Below are positions 7,480 to 15,252 of a DNA stretch of 21,019 nt, piece after piece. The DNA comes from an uncultured Bacteroidia bacterium (GTDB taxonomy: Bacteria > Bacteroidota > Bacteroidia > Bacteroidales > UBA932). Position 1 is the stretch's first letter. Each line of letters begins with the position of its first letter. The notes beneath the pieces are model-generated. The model worked only from the letters and a program-made list of their open reading frames with translations. It ran no database searches and was not told where the DNA came from. The DNA is taken from assembly GCA_902767355.1 (NCBI GenBank), contig CACXHG010000032.1, positions 1-21,019 on the forward strand. Direction: 5' to 3'. The position numbers and the translations under genes were made by a program.

Positions 7480-8073
7480 AAAATACAATGTTTTTTAACT
7501 CCCCGGCGCCTAAAGGAGAAAACTATTCAAAACAAAAGTGTGGAGCCTATCCGCACCACCTTAATGAGGTTCTGGGAAACCGAGGAGAATGGTCTGGAAT
7601 AATGCACCACACTCGACTGATATGTTGTTCGACAGAATGTCGAAAGAACAATATCATCGCCGAGCGAAGGATTGTCCCGTTGCCTCTCCTAATAGAAATT
7701 ACCAAGATTTCATTAAGAACAACGCGAAAACACTTTCGCTAAATATGTCCGCTTGTTGCCAAGCACTCAAATGTACATTCTTTATTTTACTTCTCCTCAG
7801 GTCATTAAGGTCCACTTTTCGTATATATACCGAGCAGGACTTTTACTATTGAAGGCAGAAACAGCCGGAGCTTGAAAGGGTGCGATGCGGTTTTAGGGAA
7901 GACGCCGGTGCGCAGCATTCCGCAGCAGCGGGAAATGCCGTTAAGTGCGAGGGATGGCTGAGCGCGAAGCGCGAGTCCCCTCCCCCGAGCATAGGCATTT
8001 CCGCTGCGCAGGAAAGGCGGATGAACGATTAGCAGCGCATCTTTCAAGCGGCAGGCTTTCTGCCGACAGCGTC
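7480..8073. other. 594-bp gene-free, partly AT-rich region
   Basis: No convincing gene in either strand. The part 7480-7860 is clearly richer in A/T than the rest of the window and should hold the leader and promoter of the small ORF and lipoprotein; I found no exact TAnnTTTG with a matched -33. A bulged hairpin lies at about 7624-7654 (TTGTTCGACA...TGTCGAAAGAACAA). From 7860 on it turns GC-rich and contains the palindrome at 7925-8007 and a small CGGCAG/CTGCCG hairpin near 8048-8064 that leads into repeat copy 2. Confidence 0.65.
7925..8007. repeat. Long nested palindrome next to repeat copy 2
   Basis: Outer arms GCAGCGGGAAATGCC (7925-7939) and GGCATTTCCGCTGC (7994-8007) pair with a single-base bulge. 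Inside them GAGGGA pairs with TCCCCTC, and the centre is GAGCGCGAAGCGCGAG, a GCGC stem with a GAA loop. The whole could fold as one ~83-nt rod in RNA or as a cruciform. No matching second copy was found in the window. Confidence 0.65.
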
Positions 8074-8100
8074 AGATCCCTCGACTCGCTGCGCTCGCTC

Positions 8101-8166
8101 GGGATGACACACGTTGCGTCCGGGGATGACACACGTTGCACCTGGAATGACTCATGTTGTGTTCGG
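8101..8166. repeat. Three 22-bp tandem units inside repeat copy 2
   Basis: Units at 8101-8122, 8123-8144 and 8145-8166. The first two share GGGATGACACACGTTGC exactly and differ only in the last five bases; the third is GAATGACTCATGTTG. There are no spacers, so this is not a CRISPR array. Confidence 0.75.
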
Positions 8167-8290
8167 GTTTACCCTGGGAGCCACACTGCTAGCGGCAAAG
8201 GATGCACACCCGGGTCAGCGGCAAAGGTCCGCGCATTGTGCCGGTAGGTTGGCGGTGTAGGATAAACCCTTATCCACAAGCTTATTACGA

Positions 8291-8325
8291 AAAGTGCCTC
8301 ACCCCAAATCAGGGGGAGGCACTTT
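8291..8325. terminator. Terminator-like hairpin downstream of ostA-like gene (repeat copy 2)
   Basis: Arms AAAGTGCCTC (8291-8300) and GAGGCACTTT (8316-8325), with an added CCC/GGG extension past a mismatch, and TTTTCG after it on the minus strand. It is the first strong hairpin after the ostA-like stop at 8401, about 75 bp downstream, and may be the end of the guaB-surA-ostA unit. Confidence 0.55.
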
Positions 8326-8400
8326 CTATAATCTACTAACAAACAGCGATTTAGGCTCCACTCCCGATATCACACAGCCATGCTGATTGAAGCTACAAGC

Positions 8401-11400
8401 CTACTCGGCAGTGGTGGTGGCGGGCTCGGGAGCCGGGGCGGGATCGAGGTGGCCGGCGGCTTTGCCGGCGAGGCGTTCGGCTTCGCGGGCGGCCTTGGCC
8501 TTGGCCTTTTCGGCGGCTTTGGCAGCTTTGGCGGCCTCGCGTTCGGCAGCTTTTTGAGCGGCGGCGGCTTCTTTGGCAGCTTTGGCGGCTTCGCGTTCTG
8601 CGGCGGCGGCAGCCTTGGCGGCGGCCTTTTCTGCGGCGATGGCGGCCTTGCGGGCCTGGCGTTCGGCCTTGGCGGCGGCACGTTTTGCCTCCCTCTCTGC
8701 CCTGCGCATCTCGCGCTCGAGCTTGCGCTGCTGGCGTTTCAGTTCGCGGGCGGCCTTCTTCAGTGCCTGCTTCTCTTCGCGGGTAATATTCTTGGGATCC
8801 TCGGGCAACTGAACCTCAACGAAGCCTTCGTCGGAATGATTCTCCATGCCTTCGATGCCCTTGACGGCGGTGGCGGCAGCAGAATCGACGGCGGGTTTGA
8901 CTTCCTTGGCAAGCGGCTCGGATACGGCCGACTCGGCAGAATCTATGGGCGCCCTGCCCTCTTCCAGCGCATTGCGCAGCGAATCCAGACGGGCCTGTGC
9001 CGCGTCGCGCAGGGATGAGAGCGAATCCAGACGGGCCTGACGGCGCACCGCTGCCAGCGAATCAGCTTCTGGCAGGCCGGGCTGTGCAAAGCGTGCAGAC
9101 AGGGTGTCGGCCTTGGGCGCAACATCCGGCTTGAGGGTTGCGAGAGAATCTATTATGACTTCGCCCTCGCGGTCGAAGGCGCTGTGGATACCCATTGTGG
9201 TATCGGCCGCCATGCGGCTTTGCTCTTCCTGCCGCACGGCTTCCAGCGAATCGCGGCGGAACTGTTCCCGGCGGGCCTGCTCTGCACGCTCCTCTATCTG
9301 CTTGTAGATATCCTTCATGTAGTCGTCGAAGTACAGATTTGTACGACGGAACACTGGAAGTTTGTTCACAGCATAAGATGCCCGCTTGGAATTGCGCAGC
9401 TTGCGGCGGGTTATGTCGAAGCGGCTCTTGGGCTGCTCGTCTATGCGCCAGTTGAAGCCCTTGAGGCGCTGCTTGTCCACCGGCAGGTCATACACCGGAT
9501 AGGCGTCGCTGTTGACGGTGTCATAGTACTTGAGTTTCTCGGCAACGCCGTCTTTCATGGTGACCATCATGAACTGCGCCTGCTTGGAGTTGAGGATGGT
9601 GATGACGCTGTCTTCCTGCATGAAGAACATGGCGTTGACCCCGCCCAGGGCGTCGAAGCGGCGCAGGGTATTGTCGGAATTGAAGTAACCCAGCATCTCG
9701 GTAGATTTGATCTGGTCGAAATGGACGGTGTCTTCCTGACTGATAATCATGGCGTTGCCGTGCAGGTTGGCGCGGTCGAAAGAGCTGTCGCTCATCTGCA
9801 TCACGACCTCCTCCGAGCTGAGCTGGTGGCGGTTGTCGTTCCAGATCACGGGGTCCAGGAACATCCTGAGCAGAGTGTCTATCTGCGAGAAATACAGGGA
9901 GTCGCAGCGCGCCTGCATATCCGTGCGGTAGATGCGCACGTTGCGATAGCCCTTGACAAAGCGCAGCTGGGTGGTGTCGCGGGCGCCTTGTGCGGCAGTG
10001 GTGTCCTGCACGGAAAGGCTGTCCGCAGCTGCCAGCACAGAATCCTTGGCAGGCATGGCCAACTCTTCCTGAAGCAGGGAGGCGTCCAGATCGCCGACAC
10101 GAGGCTTGAACTTGGGCGCCGACGAAAAGGCGTTGGTGTCCGGGGCGGGCATGGCCGCGAGAGTGTCCGGCAGGGCGTCTTTGGCCGGGCTCTTGCCGAG
10201 GTTCGGCTTGGGCGCATCCAGCGACAGCGTGTCTATGCCGGTTGCTTTCCGAAGCGAATCCAGCCCCCTTGCAGCAGCAGCCGAATCGGTCTGGGCCAGC
10301 TGCATGAGATTCTCGAGGGCGGTCGCCCTGGCAAGGGAATCCTTTTCTACCTTGGCAAGACTGTCCTGGCGACGCTTTTCGGCCAGCTCCTTGCGCTTCA
10401 TATATGCCTTATACTCCGGCGATTTCTCTATGGCGGCCTTCTTGTCCTGCTCCTTCTTCTCCGCCGCCTTGCGCTCGGCCTCGCCTATCGCGTCGAAATT
10501 GACCTGCTGGCGCGCCTGCTCGCTGTCTTTGCGCTGCTCTTCTGTCACATCGCAGACCCTCTGGGTGTAGAACAGCAGGGTATCGCCCCGCAGGAAGAGG
10601 GTATCTATCTGATTTTCTGAATTCTCGCCCACATAAACCGCGGCGGGGTCCATAAACAGGGTGGCGTAGAGATTGTTGACCGTGTCGAAACTCATATTGC
10701 CGGCGTCCGACACAAAATATGTCTTGTGCAGGGAATCCAGCAGCTGCACGTTGCGGCGCATGCGGCCGCGGCGGTGGTGCTGCCAGTAGTAGAGAGTGTC
10801 GCACCAGCCCTCGTAGTCGGGGTTGTTCATATACACCTCGGTATCGAAATAGACCACGCCAGAATCCTGCTGGTACCAGCCGTATTCGCCGCGCATATAC
10901 ACGTCGTTTTTCCACATCTGGGTCTTCTTGCCGAAGTAGGCCTTCTCTTCGTGGGTGTCGTAGTCCAGGCTGTTGGTCTTGATAAAGAGGCTGTCGGTGA
11001 ACATCTCCACGTTGTCTTCGAAGCGGCAGATGCCGGTCTTGGCGTCGTAGGTGCCCCGGTCGCTCTCTATCACCTCTCCCTTGGAAGTGCGCATCGCCCC
11101 GCCGAAGGTGAACTTGGCAGTACTGTCCTCGGTATTGTAGTCCAGATACTTGGTGCGCAGGGTATTCTTGTCCTTGTCGTGCACCTCCACCACCTGGCCG
11201 CGGAAGCGGGCCACGTTGTCGTCGGCGTAGTAAATCACATTGTCGCTGGTAACCACGGTCTTGTCCTGCACCAGCTTGACATTGTCATAGGCCTCCACCT
11301 GATTGAAACTCACGTTCCAGATGGCGGAATCGCAGAACATATAGGCCCCGTTATGAAGGAAGGTCGCAGGCCCTTTGACCTCGCGGTATTCGCGCTTGCC

Positions 11401-11565
11401 GGGACGCTCAAACACCCTCGCATACTCTGCGTTGAGCAGGGTAAGCAGGCTGTCCTTGTCGTTGCGCCGCCGGCTTTTCCGCTGTGCGTCAGCATCCCAG
11501 CTGAAGCCCAGGGCAAAGAGCAGAATCAGCAGTAAACAGGCATATTTACTCGATCCAATCTTCAT
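8401..11565 (-). CDS. OstA/LptA-like outer-membrane biogenesis protein with long C-terminal extension
   Basis: A 1054-residue exported protein. The ATG at 11565 gives a signal peptide (MKIGSSKYACLLLILLFALG, cleavage near DADAQ); an upstream TTG at 11586 is a poor alternative. Residues ~40-330 show repeated short beta strands of the OstA/LptA fold (GPATFLHNGAYMFCDSAIW, VEAYDNVKLVQDKTVVTSD, VARFRGQVVEVHDKD), the jelly-roll domain that carries lipopolysaccharide across the periplasm. A second strand-rich part follows (about 530-770, YRNVRIYRTDMQARCDSLYF). Between and after them lie charged helical linkers full of DSL repeats. The last ~130 residues are almost only Ala, Lys, Glu and Arg, like a TolA-type single helix, ending in a Pro/Ala/Thr tail. 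The start overlaps the surA-like gene by 20 bp. Role in LPS transport is inferred from the fold and neighbours. The tail is unusually long for the core domain. Confidence 0.85.
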   Translation of the reverse strand: MKIGSSKYACLLLILLFALGFSWDADAQRKSRRRNDKDSLLTLLNAEYARVFERPGKREYREVKGPATFLHNGAYMFCDSAIWNVSFNQVEAYDNVKLVQDKTVVTSDNVIYYADDNVARFRGQVVEVHDKDKNTLRTKYLDYNTEDSTAKFTFGGAMRTSKGEVIESDRGTYDAKTGICRFEDNVEMFTDSLFIKTNSLDYDTHEEKAYFGKKTQMWKNDVYMRGEYGWYQQDSGVVYFDTEVYMNNPDYEGWCDTLYYWQHHRRGRMRRNVQLLDSLHKTYFVSDAGNMSFDTVNNLYATLFMDPAAVYVGENSENQIDTLFLRGDTLLFYTQRVCDVTEEQRKDSEQARQQVNFDAIGEAERKAAEKKEQDKKAAIEKSPEYKAYMKRKELAEKRRQDSLAKVEKDSLARATALENLMQLAQTDSAAAARGLDSLRKATGIDTLSLDAPKPNLGKSPAKDALPDTLAAMPAPDTNAFSSAPKFKPRVGDLDASLLQEELAMPAKDSVLAAADSLSVQDTTAAQGARDTTQLRFVKGYRNVRIYRTDMQARCDSLYFSQIDTLLRMFLDPVIWNDNRHQLSSEEVVMQMSDSSFDRANLHGNAMIISQEDTVHFDQIKSTEMLGYFNSDNTLRRFDALGGVNAMFFMQEDSVITILNSKQAQFMMVTMKDGVAEKLKYYDTVNSDAYPVYDLPVDKQRLKGFNWRIDEQPKSRFDITRRKLRNSKRASYAVNKLPVFRRTNLYFDDYMKDIYKQIEERAEQARREQFRRDSLEAVRQEEQSRMAADTTMGIHSAFDREGEVIIDSLATLKPDVAPKADTLSARFAQPGLPEADSLAAVRRQARLDSLSSLRDAAQARLDSLRNALEEGRAPIDSAESAVSEPLAKEVKPAVDSAAATAVKGIEGMENHSDEGFVEVQLPEDPKNITREEKQALKKAARELKRQQRKLEREMRRAEREAKRAAAKAERQARKAAIAAEKAAAKAAAAAEREAAKAAKEAAAAQKAAEREAAKAAKAAEKAKAKAAREAERLAGKAAGHLDPAPAPEPATTTAE

Positions 11566-12919
11566 TGGCAAATTTACAGCCGCCAAACAGCGGGTCTATC
11601 TTGATGTAAGTTGTCTTCTTCTTGTCTTCCACAAACTGCTCTATCGCCTTGTGGGCGTTCTGTTCGTTGGCCATGTTCACCAAGGCGTCGTAGTCGGTCT
11701 CGAAAGAGGCTACGTGCGAAGGGATTATGGCATCCAGACGGACGATTTTGTAGATGGTGTGGCCGCGGCCCTCGGTGTCCAGGGACTCGAACGGCTCCGA
11801 GATCTCCCCTTCTTTCATATCCTTGATGGCCGCAAAGTCGTTGGCATTCAGGCGGTCCTTTTCCAGCAGGGCGCTGCCGGTGTATTCATCTACCATCATG
11901 CCGCCGTTTGTGCGCGTCTTGAAATCTTCGGAATTGTTCCAAGCCGCCTGCTCGAAACTGACATGGCCGTCCATGATCTGCGTGCGGATGCTGTCCAGGC
12001 GGGAAAATGCCCGGTTGCGGTCTTCAGCCGTATAGGCCGGCTTGATGAGGATGTGGCGGGCATTGAACATATCGCCCTGCTTCTCAATCATTTGTATGAT
12101 ATGAAAGCCGTCCGGCGTTTCTACTATCTGCGACACCTGGCCAACCTTGAGGGCCATGGCGGCGTCTGAGAACTGCGGCCAGTACACGCTTTTGGCGCGC
12201 ATGCCAAGCTCTCCGCCGCGCACCGCAGAACTCGGATCCTGGGAATACATGCGGGCCAGGGCGGCGAACTTTTCGCCGGCAAGCACCCTCTCGCGCAGGT
12301 CCAGCAGCCTCTCGCGCACCAGCAGGGCGGCGGCCTCCTTGTCCGGATAGAGCACTATCTGACGCAGGCGGTACTGGGTGGGAATCATCGGCAGATCTTC
12401 TGCCGGAGTGTCCTGGCAGAGCTGCTTGACGGAGGCCGGAGTCATCTTGGGGATGTCCTGCACCACTTTCTGCTGCATCTGCTGGATAAGCAGCTGCTCG
12501 CGGAACATCTCCGTCCAGTCCGCCTTGATGCGATAGATCGGCTTCTTGAAATATTCCTCGGTCTGTTTTTCGCCGCCCAGGCGGTTCATTATATCCTCCA
12601 GACGGGCGTTGACCTGCTCGCGCACCTGTTCGTCGGTCACTGTGAGGGAGTCCAGGCGGGCCTGGGTCAGGAACAGCTTGGAAGACACAATGTTCTCCAA
12701 TATCTGGCAGCGGGTGTTGTTGTCCACGGCATAGCCGCCGGCCTGCATCATGCGCACCTCCTCCTCTATGTCGGACAGCAGCACGACATCGTTGCCGACT
12801 ATGGCCACCGACTTGTCTATCAGGCCGTTCTTATATGTCTGACCCGTGAGGGAGACGGAGGCCGCAGCCAGCAGCGCCCCGCACAGGAATATAGAAAGCA
12901 ATCTCTTACTGTTCAACAT
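11546..12919 (-). CDS. surA: SurA-like periplasmic chaperone with two parvulin domains
   Basis: A 457-residue exported peptidyl-prolyl isomerase and chaperone that would escort outer-membrane proteins. The ATG at 12919 gives a signal peptide (MLNSKRLLSIFLCGALLAAA); the open frame runs 41 codons further, but that stretch lies in the preceding gene and has no export signal. Residues ~33-180 form the SurA N-terminal helical domain (DKSVAIVGNDVVLLSDIEEE). Parvulin domain 1 is at ~181-283 (YRLRQIVL, FAALARMYSQDPSSAVRGGELG, TPDGFHIIQMIE) and domain 2 at ~284-395 (FNARHILIKP, FEQAAWNNSED). The start overlaps the upstream lipoprotein gene by 14 bp, and the stop overlaps the ostA-like gene by 20 bp, so translation is probably coupled. 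Length and layout match Bacteroidales SurA homologues. Confidence 0.9.
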   Translation of the reverse strand: MLNSKRLLSIFLCGALLAAASVSLTGQTYKNGLIDKSVAIVGNDVVLLSDIEEEVRMMQAGGYAVDNNTRCQILENIVSSKLFLTQARLDSLTVTDEQVREQVNARLEDIMNRLGGEKQTEEYFKKPIYRIKADWTEMFREQLLIQQMQQKVVQDIPKMTPASVKQLCQDTPAEDLPMIPTQYRLRQIVLYPDKEAAALLVRERLLDLRERVLAGEKFAALARMYSQDPSSAVRGGELGMRAKSVYWPQFSDAAMALKVGQVSQIVETPDGFHIIQMIEKQGDMFNARHILIKPAYTAEDRNRAFSRLDSIRTQIMDGHVSFEQAAWNNSEDFKTRTNGGMMVDEYTGSALLEKDRLNANDFAAIKDMKEGEISEPFESLDTEGRGHTIYKIVRLDAIIPSHVASFETDYDALVNMANEQNAHKAIEQFVEDKKKTTYIKIDPLFGGCKFANEDWIE

Positions 12920-13757
12920 CGTAGATCTTAAGTTTTTCAGACTCGATACCCTCTTGTAGCAAGTCTTGTTCCAATTGTAATAAAATATCCTGTTTCCGCT
13001 GGATAAGTATCGCGTCCTTGATGGTCTGCCGGCAGTATTCATAAGGCGCCGGGGCCCCCACCGGTATCTTGTCGGTCAGGAAAATGAAATAATCCTTGCC
13101 GTCGCCAATCTTGATGTATTTGTTACCGCCGCGGAAGATGGTCTCACAGCTCTCGGCATCCAGCCCCGGCACCGCCTTGGCAATGCTGGGCATGGGCATC
13201 CAGTTGCCGCCGAACTCTTCGTAGCGCTCTGCATAGGAGGTGCAGAGCTCCCGCAGAGCGGCCACGTCCTCCGGCTCGGTGTCCGCATAGGTCTTCTTGA
13301 TGGTATCGTAGTGCGGCGAGTTCTGGGACAGGGTGATTATACGCGCCTTGGCTATTATGTAGGGGAATTTCCAGTTCTGGCTGTGGGTGTCGTAGTAGTC
13401 CTGCATCTGCGCCTCGGACACGGTGGTGTCCAGCGCCGATTCGGTGTAGGACTGCTCCAGGCGGTAGCGCAGCAGGTTGTCGCGGTAGTCGCGCACCTCG
13501 TCGGTCACGTCCTTCTCGTCGGCAGAGAGCACTTCCTGCGCCTTGAGCACCTTCAGATGGGCCAGCGCCCAGGTATTGATGTACTGCTGCACCATGGAGG
13601 CGCTGTCGGCGGGCGTGACGCCTTCCGGCAGCAGTTGCAGCACATCTTTGCGATGCAGCACGTTCTCCCCGACCCTGGCCAGGACATCGCCCTCGTCCGG
13701 ACGGCAGCCGGCCACCAAAAGCGCCAGCAGGAGAGATATGGCTGCAAGACGTTTCAT
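12906..13757 (-). CDS. Parvulin-type (PpiC/SurA-related) periplasmic lipoprotein
   Basis: A 283-residue lipoprotein with lipobox LLVAGC (Cys18). The mature N-terminus VLARVGENVLHRKDVLQLLP is the usual start of the SurA_N/PrsA helical domain. The middle has the helices KVLKAQEVLSADEKDVTDEV and a diverged parvulin-like domain (about 125-240: ARIITLSQNS, LRELCTSYAERYEEFGGNW, KYIKIGDGKDYFIFLTDKIP). The common parvulin motif (S..GGxLG) is degraded to EFGGNWMPM, so isomerase activity is uncertain and a pure chaperone role is possible. It lies 3 bp after guaB and overlaps the surA-like gene by 14 bp. In Bacteroidales this gene, surA and the ostA-like gene commonly follow guaB (recalled order). Confidence 0.85.
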   Translation of the reverse strand: MKRLAAISLLLALLVAGCRPDEGDVLARVGENVLHRKDVLQLLPEGVTPADSASMVQQYINTWALAHLKVLKAQEVLSADEKDVTDEVRDYRDNLLRYRLEQSYTESALDTTVSEAQMQDYYDTHSQNWKFPYIIAKARIITLSQNSPHYDTIKKTYADTEPEDVAALRELCTSYAERYEEFGGNWMPMPSIAKAVPGLDAESCETIFRGGNKYIKIGDGKDYFIFLTDKIPVGAPAPYEYCRQTIKDAILIQRKQDILLQLEQDLLQEGIESEKLKIYDVEQ

Positions 13758-13760
13758 GTT

Positions 13761-15230
13761 TTATCTGGAATAATTCGGGGCTTCGCGGGTGATGGTCACG
13801 TCGTGAGGGTGGCTCTCCGCCATGCCGGAGGCGGTGATGCGGACAAACTTGGCGTCGTGCAGGGCCTCGATGTTGCGGGCGCCGCAGTAGCCCATGCCGG
13901 CCTTCAGGCCGCCGACAAGCTGGTAAACAACCTCTGCCAGAGTGCCTTTATAGGGCACCTGAGCCACGATGCCCTCGGGCACGAGCTTCTTGATGTCCTC
14001 TTCCATATCCTGGAAGTAGCGGTCCTTGGAGCCCTTCTGCATGGCCTCCAGCGAACCCATGCCGCGGTAGGACTTGAATTTGCGGCCGTTGAGTATAATG
14101 GCCTCTCCGGGAGCCTCCTCTACGCCTGCAAAGAGCGAACCTGCCATAATAGTGCTGGCACCTGCCGCTAGGGCCTTGGTGATGTCGCCCGAATAGCGTA
14201 TGCCGCCGTCGGCAATCACGGGAATGCCGCTGCCCTTGAGGGCGTCGGCCACGCTGAGCACGGCTGTCAGCTGCGGCACGCCTATGCCGGCGATTATGCG
14301 GGTGGTGCAGATGCTGCCGGGGCCGATGCCGACCTTGACGGCATCCACGCCGCACTCCTTGAGGGCGATGGCGGCCTCTGCAGTGGCGATGTTACCGGCT
14401 ACGATCTGTATGTCGGGGAAGGCGGCACGGATCTTCTTGATGGTCTCCAGCACAAACACGGAGTGGCCGTGGGCGGTGTCGAGCACCACTGCATCGGTGC
14501 CGACTGCGCGCAGCTGCTCCACATTTTCCAGGCTGTGGGAATTGATGCCCACCGCCGCAGCCACCAGCAGGCGGCCCTTGCTATCCTTGCTGGCCTCGGG
14601 GTTATTCTTGATTTTGGTGATATCCTTGTAGGTGATAAGGCCGACCAGCTTGCCGTCCTTGTCCACCACGGGAAGTTTCTCCACTTTGGAGCGCATTATG
14701 ATGTCGGTGGCAGTGGGGATAGTGGTGTCGGGACCGGCTGTCACCAGATTCTCCTTGGTCATGACCTCGCTTATGGGGCGCTGGGGATTGGTCTGGAAGC
14801 GGAGGTCGCGGTTGGTCACGATGCCTACCAGATAGCCGGCGCCGTCCACCACCGGGATGCCGCCGATATGGTTGGCCGCCATGAGCGCCAGCGCATCGCC
14901 CACCGTCTGGTCGCCCTTGATGGTGACGGGGTCGTAGATCATTCCGTTCTCCGCGCGCTTAACCTTGCGCACCTGGTCGGCCTGCCGGTCTATGGGCATA
15001 TTCTTGTGAATCACGCCGATACCGCCGGTGCGGGCAATGGCGATTGCAAGCTCGTATTCTGTAACAGTATCCATCGCCGCCGATACAATCGGGACGCTCA
15101 GAGGTATTTCGCGGGTAAATCTGGAGGAGACGTTTACGTCGCGGGGGATTATCTCGCTGCGGGCGGGAATCAGCAGAACATCGTCGAAGGTCAGGCCTTC
15201 CATAACAATCTTGTCGGAGAAATCTTGCAT
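13761..15230 (-). CDS. guaB: Inosine-5'-monophosphate dehydrogenase
   Basis: Oxidises IMP to XMP with NAD+, the first committed step of GMP synthesis, in the cytoplasm. At 489 residues it has the standard length. The TIM barrel begins LTFDDVLLIPARSEIIP. A CBS pair is inserted at ~95-205 (MIYDPVTIKGDQTVGDAL, EKLPVVDKDGKLVGLITYKD). The catalytic loop GPGSICTTR carries the nucleophile Cys308, equivalent to Cys305 in E. coli. The IMP phosphate site (VIADGGIRYSGDITKALAAG), GMGSLEAMQ and the flap (DRYFQ ... VPEGIVAQVPYKG) are intact. A strong -7 box lies 23-30 bp upstream. Three envelope genes follow with little or no spacing, so guanine nucleotide synthesis and OMP/LPS biogenesis genes share a transcript. 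Confidence 0.98.
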   Translation of the reverse strand: MQDFSDKIVMEGLTFDDVLLIPARSEIIPRDVNVSSRFTREIPLSVPIVSAAMDTVTEYELAIAIARTGGIGVIHKNMPIDRQADQVRKVKRAENGMIYDPVTIKGDQTVGDALALMAANHIGGIPVVDGAGYLVGIVTNRDLRFQTNPQRPISEVMTKENLVTAGPDTTIPTATDIIMRSKVEKLPVVDKDGKLVGLITYKDITKIKNNPEASKDSKGRLLVAAAVGINSHSLENVEQLRAVGTDAVVLDTAHGHSVFVLETIKKIRAAFPDIQIVAGNIATAEAAIALKECGVDAVKVGIGPGSICTTRIIAGIGVPQLTAVLSVADALKGSGIPVIADGGIRYSGDITKALAAGASTIMAGSLFAGVEEAPGEAIILNGRKFKSYRGMGSLEAMQKGSKDRYFQDMEEDIKKLVPEGIVAQVPYKGTLAEVVYQLVGGLKAGMGYCGARNIEALHDAKFVRITASGMAESHPHDVTITREAPNYSR

Positions 15231-15252
15231 AGTAGAAACGATATAAATTTTG

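Larger units (their letters stand above)
8074..8361. repeat. 288-bp dispersed repeat, copy 2 (non-coding)
   Basis: Direct-orientation copy of 5206-5494. The 119-bp core is 8155-8273, with the inverted repeats at 8165-8175 and 8259-8269. It lies 40 bp beyond the ostA-like stop codon. Beyond the shared boundaries (AGATCCC at the left, GGCTCCAC at the right) the two flanks differ at once, so the element has definite ends. No terminal target-site duplication and no transposase are visible. Confidence 0.93.

Noticed and set aside
8101..8166. Possible CRISPR array (22-bp repeated units)
   Set aside because: Units are contiguous with no spacers and only three occur; no cas gene is in the window.
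5206..8361. Composite transposon or integron interpretation of the repeat-flanked segment
   Set aside because: No transposase, integrase or target-site duplication was found, and the repeats lack an ORF; kept only as a possible recombination cassette.
8380..9018. Gly-rich plus-strand frame (GGGFFGSFGGFAF-like)
   Set aside because: Mirror of the Ala/Lys-rich tail of the OstA-like protein, whose GCC/AAG/GCG codons read as Gly/Leu/Phe on the other strand.
9184..10620. 478-codon plus-strand frame
   Set aside because: Antisense to the central part of the OstA-like gene, which has a signal peptide, fold pattern and operon context.
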